Assembly: GCA_026645935.1 (NCBI GenBank)
Contig: JAPKMP010000011.1
Coordinates: 1 to 64,000, forward strand
DNA from: Candidatus Villigracilaceae bacterium
Lineage (GTDB): Bacteria; Chloroflexota; Anaerolineae; Anaerolineales; Villigracilaceae
Length of the DNA stretch: 64,000 nt
Direction: 5' to 3'
Shown here: in pieces, positions 16,804-24,964 of the stretch
Layout: each line of letters opens with the position of its first letter
Position numbering within the stretch: position 1 is the first letter of the stretch
The notes under the pieces: model-generated
The model's input: the letters and a program-made list of their open reading frames with translations, nothing else
The model's database searches: none
What the model was told of the DNA's origin: nothing
Translations under genes and position numbers: made by a program

Positions 16804-17370
16804 ATGCCCGCTTCCGAGCAATCCCTCGTGCTAAAAGCACAAAAAGGCGACCCTGATGCCTTCGCCGCTCTTGTGCGCGAGCATCAACAATATGTCTACA
16901 ACCTTGCCCTGCGCGTCGTCAAAGACGAGAACGAGGCGCTCGATCTGGCGCAGGAGGCCTTCGTACGCGCCTGGACAGCCCTGCCCAACTTCAAAGGACA
17001 GTCCCAATTCCGCACCTGGCTGTATCGCATTGTCACAAACCTTTGCTATAACAGGCTTCCCAACCTGCGGCGCACGCTTAACGACCTTGGCGACGACGTG
17101 ATGGAGGATATCCCCGAACCGCACTTCAATACGCCCGCATCTGCTTTTGAATCAAACGAGACCAGGCAGCATCTCAACGAAGCGATTCAAAACCTGGATG
17201 CCAATTATCAATTGCTCATTACCCTCCGATACCAAAATGAACTCTCTTATGAAGAGATCGCCTCGACCCTCAACCTGCCGCTCGGCACCGTCAAAACGGG
17301 TATATTCCGCGCAAAGGAACAACTCCGCAAGTCGCTTGCCAAATTGGAGGAATCATGGATAACCGCCTAG
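16804..17370 (+). CDS. RNA polymerase sigma factor, ECF subfamily
   Basis: A 188-aa sigma-70 factor with only regions 2 and 4. Region 2 is about residues 20-90 (REHQQYVYNLALRVVKDENEALDLAQEAFVRAW, then FRTWLYRIVTNLCYNRL). Region 4 with the HTH is about 120-180 (LDANYQLLITLRYQNELSYEEIASTLNLPLGTVKTGIFRAKEQLRK). A normal ECF length. It overlaps the next gene by 16 bases, as is usual for a sigma/anti-sigma pair, and is preceded by a promoter motif shared with the divergent DUF4097 operon, which suggests autoregulation. Confidence 0.92.
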   Translation: MPASEQSLVLKAQKGDPDAFAALVREHQQYVYNLALRVVKDENEALDLAQEAFVRAWTALPNFKGQSQFRTWLYRIVTNLCYNRLPNLRRTLNDLGDDVMEDIPEPHFNTPASAFESNETRQHLNEAIQNLDANYQLLITLRYQNELSYEEIASTLNLPLGTVKTGIFRAKEQLRKSLAKLEESWITA

Positions 17371-17729
17371 AAAATGGCGCGCTCATCGAAGACGCGCTCT
17401 CGTCCCAGCCGCTTGCGCCCTTGCCGCGCGACATTGCCCCCGAAGTCATGGCGCGCATCCGCGTCGAAAAGCGCCCAACCCTGGTTACATGGAAAGACCT
17501 GGCTGTCGCATGCGCCATCGTGCTTTCGGTGATCGCGTTATTCGTTTCCGCGCAGAGCCTTCCGCCCGTTGTGCTGACAGAAATTCGCCTTCAAGGCATA
17601 CTTCTTTATCATGGGTTTATTTCCAACGCCCGCCTGCTCGTTCCCGCGCAGTTCGCAGGTTTGGCATGGCTATTGGCTGGCATTGGCATCCCCGCTTTGA
17701 TCCGCCTTGCAATGGATGATAAACCTTAA
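17355..17729 (+). CDS. Probable anti-sigma factor, two-helix membrane protein
   Basis: A 124-aa protein with a soluble N-terminal part of about 45 residues (ALSSQPLAPLPRDIAPEVMARI, a typical short motif before the anchor in such proteins) and two transmembrane helices (LAVACAIVLSVIALFVSA and LLVPAQFAGLAWLLAGIGIPALI). No HxxxCxxC zinc anti-sigma motif is visible. The anti-sigma role is inferred from the overlap with the sigma gene and the topology, not from a recognised domain. The 3' end overlaps the convergent thiolase gene by four bases. Confidence 0.65.
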   Translation: MDNRLENGALIEDALSSQPLAPLPRDIAPEVMARIRVEKRPTLVTWKDLAVACAIVLSVIALFVSAQSLPPVVLTEIRLQGILLYHGFISNARLLVPAQFAGLAWLLAGIGIPALIRLAMDDKP

Positions 17730-18892
17730 TCTTGATCCAGCCGTTGCAGGATGTGACTCACCGATGTGGATGCGGGTCCGCCCAGGGATTGGATCAACCC
17801 GAAGCGCGCATCCCTGACTTGATTCGCCTCAGCCTGACCTCGTAACTGGATCGTTGCTTCCACAGCTTGATATACCCCTGCGGCTCCGCCTGTAAATCCG
17901 CGTGCCTTCATTCCGCCCATCGTTGCGCAGGGGATGCTGCCTTTAAGACCGATCGACCCGTCCGCGGCGAGTTTCCAGCCGCTTCCCTTGATCGCAAACC
18001 CAACCGCTTCCAATTGCAGGGCGGCAAAAATGCTGAACATGTCGTGATACTCGAAGAAGTCAATGCCGTCGAGGGTTAAGCCGACCTGCTTCATGGCTTT
18101 GCCGGCCGAGATATGCGCCGTATCAAAGAACAACATATCTTTTCGGTCGTGCAATGCCAGCGTATCCGAAGATGCTCCTGAGCCAGCCACTTTCACTAAC
18201 GGATTTTTGTAATTCGAAGGCAGCAGCTCTCGCCGGGTGAGCAGAACAGCCGCCGCGCCATCCGCATTGGGCGCCATGTCGAACATGTTGAGTGGGTCGC
18301 TGACCATCTCCGCTTTGGCATAGACTTCCGCTTTGATGGCTTTGCGGAACATGGCATTTTTATTCGCGACGCCATTGGCATGTGCGGTGAGCGCGAATCC
18401 TGCGAATCCATCGGCTGGGACTTCATATTCGTGCATATAACGCTTCATCAGGAGTGCGGCTTGTGCGGCGGGAGTCACGCCTTGCACGGCTTCGAAATCC
18501 GCATCGCCTGTGGTGGCGAGGGCTTCATCCACACCCGCGCCGACCTTGTCTGTAAATTTCTCCACGCCGACCACGAGAGCCACATCCACAAACCCGCTGG
18601 CGACAGCGAGATAACCCTGGCGTAATGCCGCCCCGCCGGATGCGCCCGCTGCTTCGACGGTCACCGCTTCGATTCCATTCAACCCGGCGAAGTCCGCGAC
18701 CAGCACAGCGACATGCGCCTGACGCGAAAGATTCGGCGCGAGCATATTGCCCACAAAAAGCGATTGCGGCTTGAGCCCGCCTGCATCCTCCACTGCATCA
18801 TGAATGGCGGCGTAGGCAAGGTCGCGCAAACCTATATCCCAATGCTCGCCGACTTCGGTTTGTCCGATACCTGCAATAACGACGTCTGTCAT
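17726..18892 (-). CDS. Thiolase-fold protein of the archaeal acetoacetyl-CoA thiolase type, catalytic residues replaced
   Basis: A 388-aa protein aligning throughout with archaeal thiolases (VVIAGIGQTEVGE, VEAxxASGGAALRQGYLAVASG, DTLALHDRKD, EYHDMFSIFAAL). The family's nucleophile motif is EAACASGGAA; here the codon at 18644-18646 gives Gly83 (EAAGASGGAA). The C-terminal NxSGGLKAxGHPxGATG motif reads CATMGGMKARGFTGGAAG, losing Asn and the GHP His. Only the HD His of EYHD remains. It is therefore unlikely to be a normal thiolase. It sits directly behind the HMG-CoA synthase gene, with which archaeal thiolases form a complex, so a structural or substrate-handling role is a reasonable inference. 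The start at 18892 is taken because upstream codons lie in a repeat. Confidence 0.8.
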   Translation of the reverse strand: MTDVVIAGIGQTEVGEHWDIGLRDLAYAAIHDAVEDAGGLKPQSLFVGNMLAPNLSRQAHVAVLVADFAGLNGIEAVTVEAAGASGGAALRQGYLAVASGFVDVALVVGVEKFTDKVGAGVDEALATTGDADFEAVQGVTPAAQAALLMKRYMHEYEVPADGFAGFALTAHANGVANKNAMFRKAIKAEVYAKAEMVSDPLNMFDMAPNADGAAAVLLTRRELLPSNYKNPLVKVAGSGASSDTLALHDRKDMLFFDTAHISAGKAMKQVGLTLDGIDFFEYHDMFSIFAALQLEAVGFAIKGSGWKLAADGSIGLKGSIPCATMGGMKARGFTGGAAGVYQAVEATIQLRGQAEANQVRDARFGLIQSLGGPASTSVSHILQRLDQD

Positions 18893-18910
18893 GTGTAAAA
18901 TCTCATTCCC

Positions 18911-19014
18911 ATGTCGTTGCGAGCGCACTTTGCGAAGCAACCTCCCGTTTGGGGGATAAATCTCATTTACTGGAGATTGCTTCGTCGGGAAGAGCACCCT
19001 CCTCGCAACGACAT
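18911..19014. repeat. 104-base nested inverted repeat between thiolase-like and HMG-CoA synthase genes
   Basis: Outer arms ATGTCGTTGCGAG (18911-18923) and CTCGCAACGACAT (19002-19014) are perfect over 13 bp. Inside are imperfect arms of the GCGAAGCAACCTCC / GGAGATTGCTTCG type. The right end touches the HMG-CoA synthase stop codon. This GTCGTTGCGAG...GCTTCG...CTCGCAACGACA design is a widespread class of non-coding intergenic repeat. As part of the operon transcript it would fold into a long hairpin. Confidence 0.8.
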
Positions 19015-20090
19015 CATTTCATTTGAAGCTTTCCACGATAGCGCACATACGTGGCGTAATCAATTTCCGTTCGGCGCTTGATGTATTCCTGAGTCTTTGT
19101 AGCGAGATTTTGTCTGGCAGTCACTTTATCAGTGACAGTAATGTCGAAGGCGTCGGACCCGGCTCCGGACCCGAAAGAGACGACGAGTATTCGGTCGCCG
19201 GGTCCGGCGATGTCGAGAGTCGCCGTGAGTCCGATCATTGCCGCGCCTGCGTAGGTATTTCCAATAATTGGCACGAGGAGACCGGGTTCGATCTGTTCGG
19301 CAGAAAAACCAAGTTGACCAGCCACACGCTGCGGGAACTTTGTATTCGGCTGGTGGAAGATCGCCCACTTGTAGTCTTTTGCGGTGGTGCCAGCGGCTTC
19401 CATGAGATGCGTGGCGGCTTCGGTGATGTGCTTGAAGTAAGCGGGTTCGCCCGTGAAGCGCATTCCGTGTTCGGGGTATTTTTGATATTCGCGCCGCCAG
19501 AAGTCGGGCGTATCGGTGACGTAAGAATATGAAGCGTTGATGACCGCCAGCGACTCTTCGGCAGGACCGACGATGTACGCGCCGCCGCCCGCGCCTGCGG
19601 TGTATTCGAGCGCGTCGCCGGGTTTGCCCTGCGCCGTGTCCATGCCGATCGCCATGGCATAGTGACCCATGCCCGAGCCGACCAGTCCCATCGCGGCGAC
19701 AAGCGCCTCAGTCCCGGCCTTACACGCGAATTCCCAATCTGCGGCTTGCGTGTTCGGGACGGCGCCAATGGCTTCAGCCACGAGGGTGGACGTGGGCTTG
19801 ACCGCATACGGATGCGACTCCGAGCCGACCCATACAGCGCGTAATTCGGTTGGGTCAATTTGGGCGCGCATCATCGCATTTCGCGCCGCCTCAATCGACA
19901 TGGTGATCACGTCTTCGTCCAGTCCGGGCACGGCTTTCTCCTTGATGGGAAGTCCGCCGGTCTTGCCCGTCCACACGCGGGCAACTTCTTTTGCAGGCAG
20001 GCGGTATCGCGGCACATACGAGCCATAGCCGACAATGCCGACGGGTTTGACGGGTTTTAGTAAGGTAGGGTAGGGTTGAGGGGTTGTCAT
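19014..20090 (-). CDS. Hydroxymethylglutaryl-CoA synthase, archaeal type
   Basis: Condenses acetyl-CoA with acetoacetyl-CoA to HMG-CoA, the first committed step of the mevalonate pathway. The 358-aa sequence is of the short archaeal type: [39 protein letters not shown] (catalytic Glu region), [11 protein letters not shown] (acyl-accepting Cys), FHQPNTKFP (catalytic His) and [11 protein letters not shown]. All catalytic positions look intact, in contrast to the thiolase homologue downstream. AGGAAA precedes the ATG. Archaeal homologues work in a complex with thiolase and a DUF35 protein; no DUF35 gene is visible here. A transfer from archaea in the history of the lineage is likely but was not tested. 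Confidence 0.92.
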   Translation of the reverse strand: MTTPQPYPTLLKPVKPVGIVGYGSYVPRYRLPAKEVARVWTGKTGGLPIKEKAVPGLDEDVITMSIEAARNAMMRAQIDPTELRAVWVGSESHPYAVKPTSTLVAEAIGAVPNTQAADWEFACKAGTEALVAAMGLVGSGMGHYAMAIGMDTAQGKPGDALEYTAGAGGGAYIVGPAEESLAVINASYSYVTDTPDFWRREYQKYPEHGMRFTGEPAYFKHITEAATHLMEAAGTTAKDYKWAIFHQPNTKFPQRVAGQLGFSAEQIEPGLLVPIIGNTYAGAAMIGLTATLDIAGPGDRILVVSFGSGAGSDAFDITVTDKVTARQNLATKTQEYIKRRTEIDYATYVRYRGKLQMK

Positions 20091-20155
20091 TTGTTTTTCC
20101 TGAGTAAGCAGGAGGATTTTAGCGGGGGAGGGCTTTCAAAAGCTATCTTGTTATT

Positions 20156-20782
20156 TTACCGCTCGATGACCTCAATTAGCTCATGCGGATAATTGACCAA
20201 AAGATCTGGATCTCCCCGCATTAACATTCCCAAACTCTGATGTCCCCATGTGATGGCGATACTGATAACTTCTGCCTCCTTCGCGGCGCGGACGTCACTC
20301 AGCGCATCGCCGATCATAAAGACCGCTTCTCCATTTTTCGCAAAATGTTCCCGTGCAATAGAAATTTTCTGCGCCTTCGAGCCGGGGGTGTCCACACCGT
20401 AGACGGCATGGATGAGACTGTCCAGTCCGTGGTGGGTGAGAAAGGCATGGACGTTCTGTGCTGTATTTGTCGTCACTATGGCGAGTTTATGGTGGGTTGA
20501 AAGATGGCGGATTACCTCGGTCAACCCATTGAAGATGGCAGGAGGGGTTTCTTGTTCTGCGATCAGGTTCAGGCTGATTTTGACGAATTCGTCAACGAGA
20601 TGTTCGGGTACTTCGCAGGCTCGCCCGAAGGTCGCAAAAGACATCACTTCGAGATTGCTCAGGTCCTCCTTTATGACTAAATGCCTGACACCGAGTTGAT
20701 TGCAGGCTGCCTGCCCGGAGCGGATCAGGTCGTGGAGCGTGTCTGCAAGGACGCCGTCGTAATCGAAGATGATCAATGCCAT
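20156..20782 (-). CDS. HAD-family phosphatase, phosphoglycolate-phosphatase-like
   Basis: A 208-aa HAD hydrolase. Motif I is IIFDYDGVLADT (nucleophile and acid Asp), motif II lies in AIVTTNTAQN, and motif III/IV is KISIAREHF followed by MIGDALSDVRAAKEA. The helical cap between motifs I and II is of the C1 type as in Gph and PpaX. The substrate is not determinable. The ATG at 20782 is chosen because the core begins immediately after it. Confidence 0.85.
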   Translation of the reverse strand: MALIIFDYDGVLADTLHDLIRSGQAACNQLGVRHLVIKEDLSNLEVMSFATFGRACEVPEHLVDEFVKISLNLIAEQETPPAIFNGLTEVIRHLSTHHKLAIVTTNTAQNVHAFLTHHGLDSLIHAVYGVDTPGSKAQKISIAREHFAKNGEAVFMIGDALSDVRAAKEAEVISIAITWGHQSLGMLMRGDPDLLVNYPHELIEVIER

Positions 20783-20863
20783 AGGCGAGTGCCGCCGGGT
20801 GACGCCTCCGTGAACCGTGGCGGGGATTTGTCCCGCTGGTTTCCAACTCAACTGGCTAACCTT

Positions 20864-21619
20864 TCATTCATAAGTCTTATATTCACCCATCATTTGATCT
20901 GCAAACGGTCTGTTGCTTGCGCGGTAGATATCAGCCAACCTGGTCATTTCCAGGTCGACACGGATGAACTCAAGCTGGATATTCGATTTTTCAACGGTAA
21001 GGGTGGCGTACTCCGCCCAGGGGTCGAGCAATTTTTGTTCACTGGTCTGTTCATGATTGTATGCCACGCCGACACTGCCCGGGTTGAAGTAAAAGTTCGG
21101 GCTGTCCCGAAGGCGGCGTGTATATTGCAGGTGGACATGTCCGCCGGTGAGAATATGGTCAGCGTACGGTTTGAGAGTTTCCTGGAACTCATCCTCAGGA
21201 GTGGATGGCAGGAGGATCTGGTCGAACGATGCGGGAGAGCCGTGGAAAGCGAGCAGGCTCTTGCCGTTTCCCAAATCGACGGTGACCGTTGGTTGAAATC
21301 CGCCGATGAATGCATAGTCATCCTTGTTCAGTTTGCTCAATGACCACTCGCGGACAATATTCAATTTCTTCCGGCGTTCTACCGGGATCAAATTCGCATC
21401 GGTCTCGACCCCGGTCAGCAGCCATGCATCAGAATTTCCCATCACGACGGGGCATCTCAGCTCGCGCAGAAGTTGGACGGTCTCATGCGGTTGAGGTCCA
21501 CCCTGGATCATGTCGCCATTGCAGACGATCTGATCGAAACCTTTCTTTTTTGCATCTGCCAGGACAGTTTCGAGCGCCAGACAATTTCCATGAACATCGG
21601 ATAAGACAAGGATTTTCAT
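20864..21619 (-). CDS. YfcE/MJ0936-type metallophosphoesterase
   Basis: A 251-aa calcineurin-like phosphoesterase with all metal motifs: LSDVHGN, NGDMIQGG, GNSD (in place of GNHE/D), FHGSP and GGHVHLQ, followed by NPGSVG. The ATG at 21619 has AAAGGACATACA before it. It follows the MerB-like gene by ten bases, so the two are probably cotranscribed. The substrate could be a phosphodiester or a nucleotide; none is specified by the motifs. Confidence 0.85.
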   Translation of the reverse strand: MKILVLSDVHGNCLALETVLADAKKKGFDQIVCNGDMIQGGPQPHETVQLLRELRCPVVMGNSDAWLLTGVETDANLIPVERRKKLNIVREWSLSKLNKDDYAFIGGFQPTVTVDLGNGKSLLAFHGSPASFDQILLPSTPEDEFQETLKPYADHILTGGHVHLQYTRRLRDSPNFYFNPGSVGVAYNHEQTSEQKLLDPWAEYATLTVEKSNIQLEFIRVDLEMTRLADIYRASNRPFADQMMGEYKTYE

Positions 21620-21629
21620 TGTATGTCCT

Positions 21630-22313
21630 TTATAGATACCAAAATTTCGAAGCCAACCCGGCCTGCTTGAAAATCTCCGCAACTTGTTCCATGCTGCGTC
21701 CATGATACTCCAGTGATATGCGATTACTGTACCAGAGCTTTGAGAGTTTCCACACTTGCTGCAGGGAAAGCATCTCTCCGCGTTCGAGGTTTTGTCGTTT
21801 GCACCACGTATCTACCAATTCTTCCGACCGGAAGAGCAGCATGGTCGCTCAGGTAAAGACTAAGTCCTCGTACCAGCGGGCGAAAGGCAGGGGGAAATGG
21901 ATTAGTAACTCGGTATCAGGCAATTGGGAATTGGTAATTTGTCCACCTTTAATTTCGAGGTGGACGGTATCATTGCTCTCTGTGCAAACTGCATCGATGA
22001 CCGCATCACAATGCAACGCGGCAGGGATGCCGAGCATGTCCCAGGCGCAGTTGGCGAAGTAGGTCTTGCCATTGGCATGGACTTTGAAATCGGTGGGAAA
22101 GCCCGAGAACGGGTTTGCCATGCGGATAGCCATCCTTTCTAAATCGAGGAATAAGGCGTGGCGGTTATGAAGTTCTTTGTAAAGCTCACTGGCTCCTTCA
22201 GTGGAAATTCCAAAATGCGCCGCAGTCTCGTCCACGCTGGGTGGGCGGATGGTCTCTGCGATATGTGAGTAAATAAAATGACGGGCTTGCCAGAGAAGAT
22301 TATCGTCTTTCAT
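21630..22313 (-). CDS. MerB-like (alkylmercury lyase family) protein, candidate selenoprotein with in-frame TGA
   Basis: A 227-residue reading frame interrupted once, by TGA at codon 155 (21849-21851). The part before it has an N-terminal winged-helix-like segment and the MerB core NCAWDMLGIP (Cys89, Asp92) with Cys102 and Cys110. The part after it continues the family without shift (ATMLLFRSEELVDTW, ending LASKFWYL). In MerB the catalytic set is Cys96, Asp99 and Cys159. Cys89 to Asp92 and Cys89 to Cys110 match the MerB spacing (96/99 and 96/117), and the TGA falls on the Cys159 position: FT-TGA-ATMLLFRS against FCCHVHFFAS. This predicts selenocysteine as the third catalytic residue. A SECIS-like hairpin follows. 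Alternatives are a nonsense mutation or reinitiation at the ATG at 21842, which has no ribosome site. Organomercury or another organometal/thiol substrate is inference. Confidence 0.7.
21814..21848 (-). promoter_or_regulatory. SECIS-like hairpin directly after the TGA
   Basis: Counted from the base after TGA: bases 14-19 (TCTTCC) pair perfectly with 24-29 (GGAAGA), leaving the tetraloop GGTC at 20-23. Below an internal loop, bases 4-7 (ACCA) pair with 32-35 (TGGT). Bacterial SECIS elements lie immediately downstream of UGA, with a small apical loop about 16-37 bases away and a G among its first two loop bases; this hairpin meets each rule, and GGU is also in the loop of the E. coli fdhF element. 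Confidence 0.6.
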
Positions 22314-22345
22314 CTTTCTTCTTTCATTTTGCTACTCACCACTTT

Positions 22346-23500
22346 CTACCCACTACCCAAAACTGCCTCAATAATCCCCGCATACCCTCTTGCCGTCTTC
22401 GCGAGTTCGTCGAGGCTGAGTTGTTCATCGACTACGTGCGCATCCCCTTCCGCGCCGGGACCAAATCCAATGGTTGGAACCCCCGCCGTGCCAATGCTGT
22501 ACGCGGCGTTGGTGCAGAATCGGTAGGCACCCAGTTTCGGGTCAAGACCAGAGGCGCGTAGTCCGTTCAACGCCATTTGAACGAACTCGTTGTTTTCGTC
22601 CAATTCCCAGGCAGGGAAGAATTTATTCGCGGTCAATGTTTCACCTGTGTAGGTGACGTGGCCACTTTGCGCGATTCTTGCTGTGAAGTTCACATCTTTC
22701 AACGCGGGTAATGAAGTAATTTCATTCAATACGCCTTCAGGTGTTTCACCCGGTAGCAGACGCCGGTCATAGGTCGCATTACATTTGGCGGGAATCACAG
22801 AGTAAGCGGGGTAGGGTTCCGAAATGATATCTGTGAGGGCGCAAATTCCCGGACCCATCAGGGGATGTTCCTTGACTTGGATTTTTTCGATCTCTGCAAT
22901 GACCTTCGTCATCAGATGAATGGCGTTGATGCCGAATTGCGGCGACGATGAGTGTGACGGCTTGCCAATGGCTTCGAGATGGATCTCAGCCCGTCCGCGC
23001 CCGCCGCGTGCTACGTTGAGTTGAGTCGCTTCGCCGATCACCACATAATCCGGCTTGGTCTCGTCCATCACGGCTTTGAGCGCGCCGCCTTCGTACACTT
23101 CTTCCAGCACCGAAGCCGAAATCACCACCGTGCCCGCGAGTTTGATTCTGTCCAGGCTCGCCGCCGCATGGACCATCGCCGCGAGTGAGCCTTTCATATC
23201 CATCACGCCGCGCCCGTACATGTGTGAGTCGGTCACTTCGGCGAGGAAAGGGGCGCGAGTCCATACTGACCCGGGGGCGATTCCCACCGTATCAGTGTGC
23301 GCATCGAAGAGCAGAGTCTTCCCCGCCTGCGCCCCGCGCATCATTCCCACAGCCGAGCCGTATTTGTCCACCCAAACCTTATCGAAGCCGAGAGCGTTCA
23401 TCTCGTCCACGACGAGTCTCGTAACCGCGCCTTCCTCCCCAGACAAACTCGGCTGGCGGACGATTCGTTGGGTGAATTCAATCAAGGCTTCGATATCCAT
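22346..23500 (-). CDS. M20 family metallohydrolase, YgeY-like
   Basis: A 384-aa zinc hydrolase of the ArgE/DapE group. Zinc and catalytic motifs are LLFDAHTDTVG, MYGRGVMDMKGSLAAM, ASVLEEVYEG and, near the C-terminus, GDAHVVDEQ. Several stretches match E. coli YgeY in order (GFDKVWVDKYG, RGGRGRAEIHLEAIGKPSHSS, DRRLLPGETPEG, FFPAWELDE, IGFGPGAEGDAH). YgeY-type proteins are labelled putative selenium-metabolism hydrolases because of gene neighbourhood, not biochemistry. It lies 32 bases upstream of the candidate selenoprotein gene on the same strand. The likely reaction is amide or carbamoyl hydrolysis on an amino-acid-like substrate. Confidence 0.82.
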   Translation of the reverse strand: MDIEALIEFTQRIVRQPSLSGEEGAVTRLVVDEMNALGFDKVWVDKYGSAVGMMRGAQAGKTLLFDAHTDTVGIAPGSVWTRAPFLAEVTDSHMYGRGVMDMKGSLAAMVHAAASLDRIKLAGTVVISASVLEEVYEGGALKAVMDETKPDYVVIGEATQLNVARGGRGRAEIHLEAIGKPSHSSSPQFGINAIHLMTKVIAEIEKIQVKEHPLMGPGICALTDIISEPYPAYSVIPAKCNATYDRRLLPGETPEGVLNEITSLPALKDVNFTARIAQSGHVTYTGETLTANKFFPAWELDENNEFVQMALNGLRASGLDPKLGAYRFCTNAAYSIGTAGVPTIGFGPGAEGDAHVVDEQLSLDELAKTARGYAGIIEAVLGSG

Positions 23501-23518
23501 GTTGGGACTCCGTTTATT

Positions 23519-23600
23519 GTCATCCTGAGCGACAGCGAAGGATCTCTACTTCTTGAGTAGGGACCCTTTGGTCGCGAAGAGCGCGCTCCCTCAGGGTGAC
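23519..23600. repeat. GTCATCCTGAG-type intergenic inverted repeat
   Basis: Arms GTCATCCTGAG (23519-23529) and CTCAGGGTGAC (23590-23600) bracket AGCGAAGGATCT. This is a common short intergenic repeat design in several bacterial phyla; a shorter copy is at 38436-38484. It separates the HMG-CoA reductase gene from the YgeY-like gene and could attenuate the operon transcript. Confidence 0.75.
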
Positions 23601-23605
23601 TTACT

Positions 23606-24883
<1,278 letters not shown>

Positions 24884-24938
24884 AATGGTTCCTATTCTAG
24901 CGATTGCCTGTTGGTAAATTCTATCAAATAACAGGACT

Positions 24939-24947
24939 TGGTATAAT
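24939..24947 (+). promoter_or_regulatory. Extended -10 promoter element of the GAF histidine kinase gene
   Basis: TGGTATAAT (TG-N-TATAAT) lies 18 bases before the ATG at 24965, with the ribosome site GGAGGAG between. No convincing -35 hexamer is at 17 bases, as is usual for extended -10 promoters. Confidence 0.55.
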
Positions 24948-24964
24948 TTGCAGGAGGAGTTTGG

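Noticed and set aside
21630-21842. Separate 70-aa gene starting at the ATG at 21842
   Set aside because: It has no ribosome site, starts eight bases after the TGA in the same frame and reads as the C-terminal part of the MerB-like family. One gene with an in-frame TGA explains the sequence better.
24907-24935. CCTGTT...AACAGG inverted repeat between the HMG-CoA reductase and kinase genes
   Set aside because: Arms of 6 bp with a 17-base spacer in an AT-rich gap are expected by chance; no second copy was seen.
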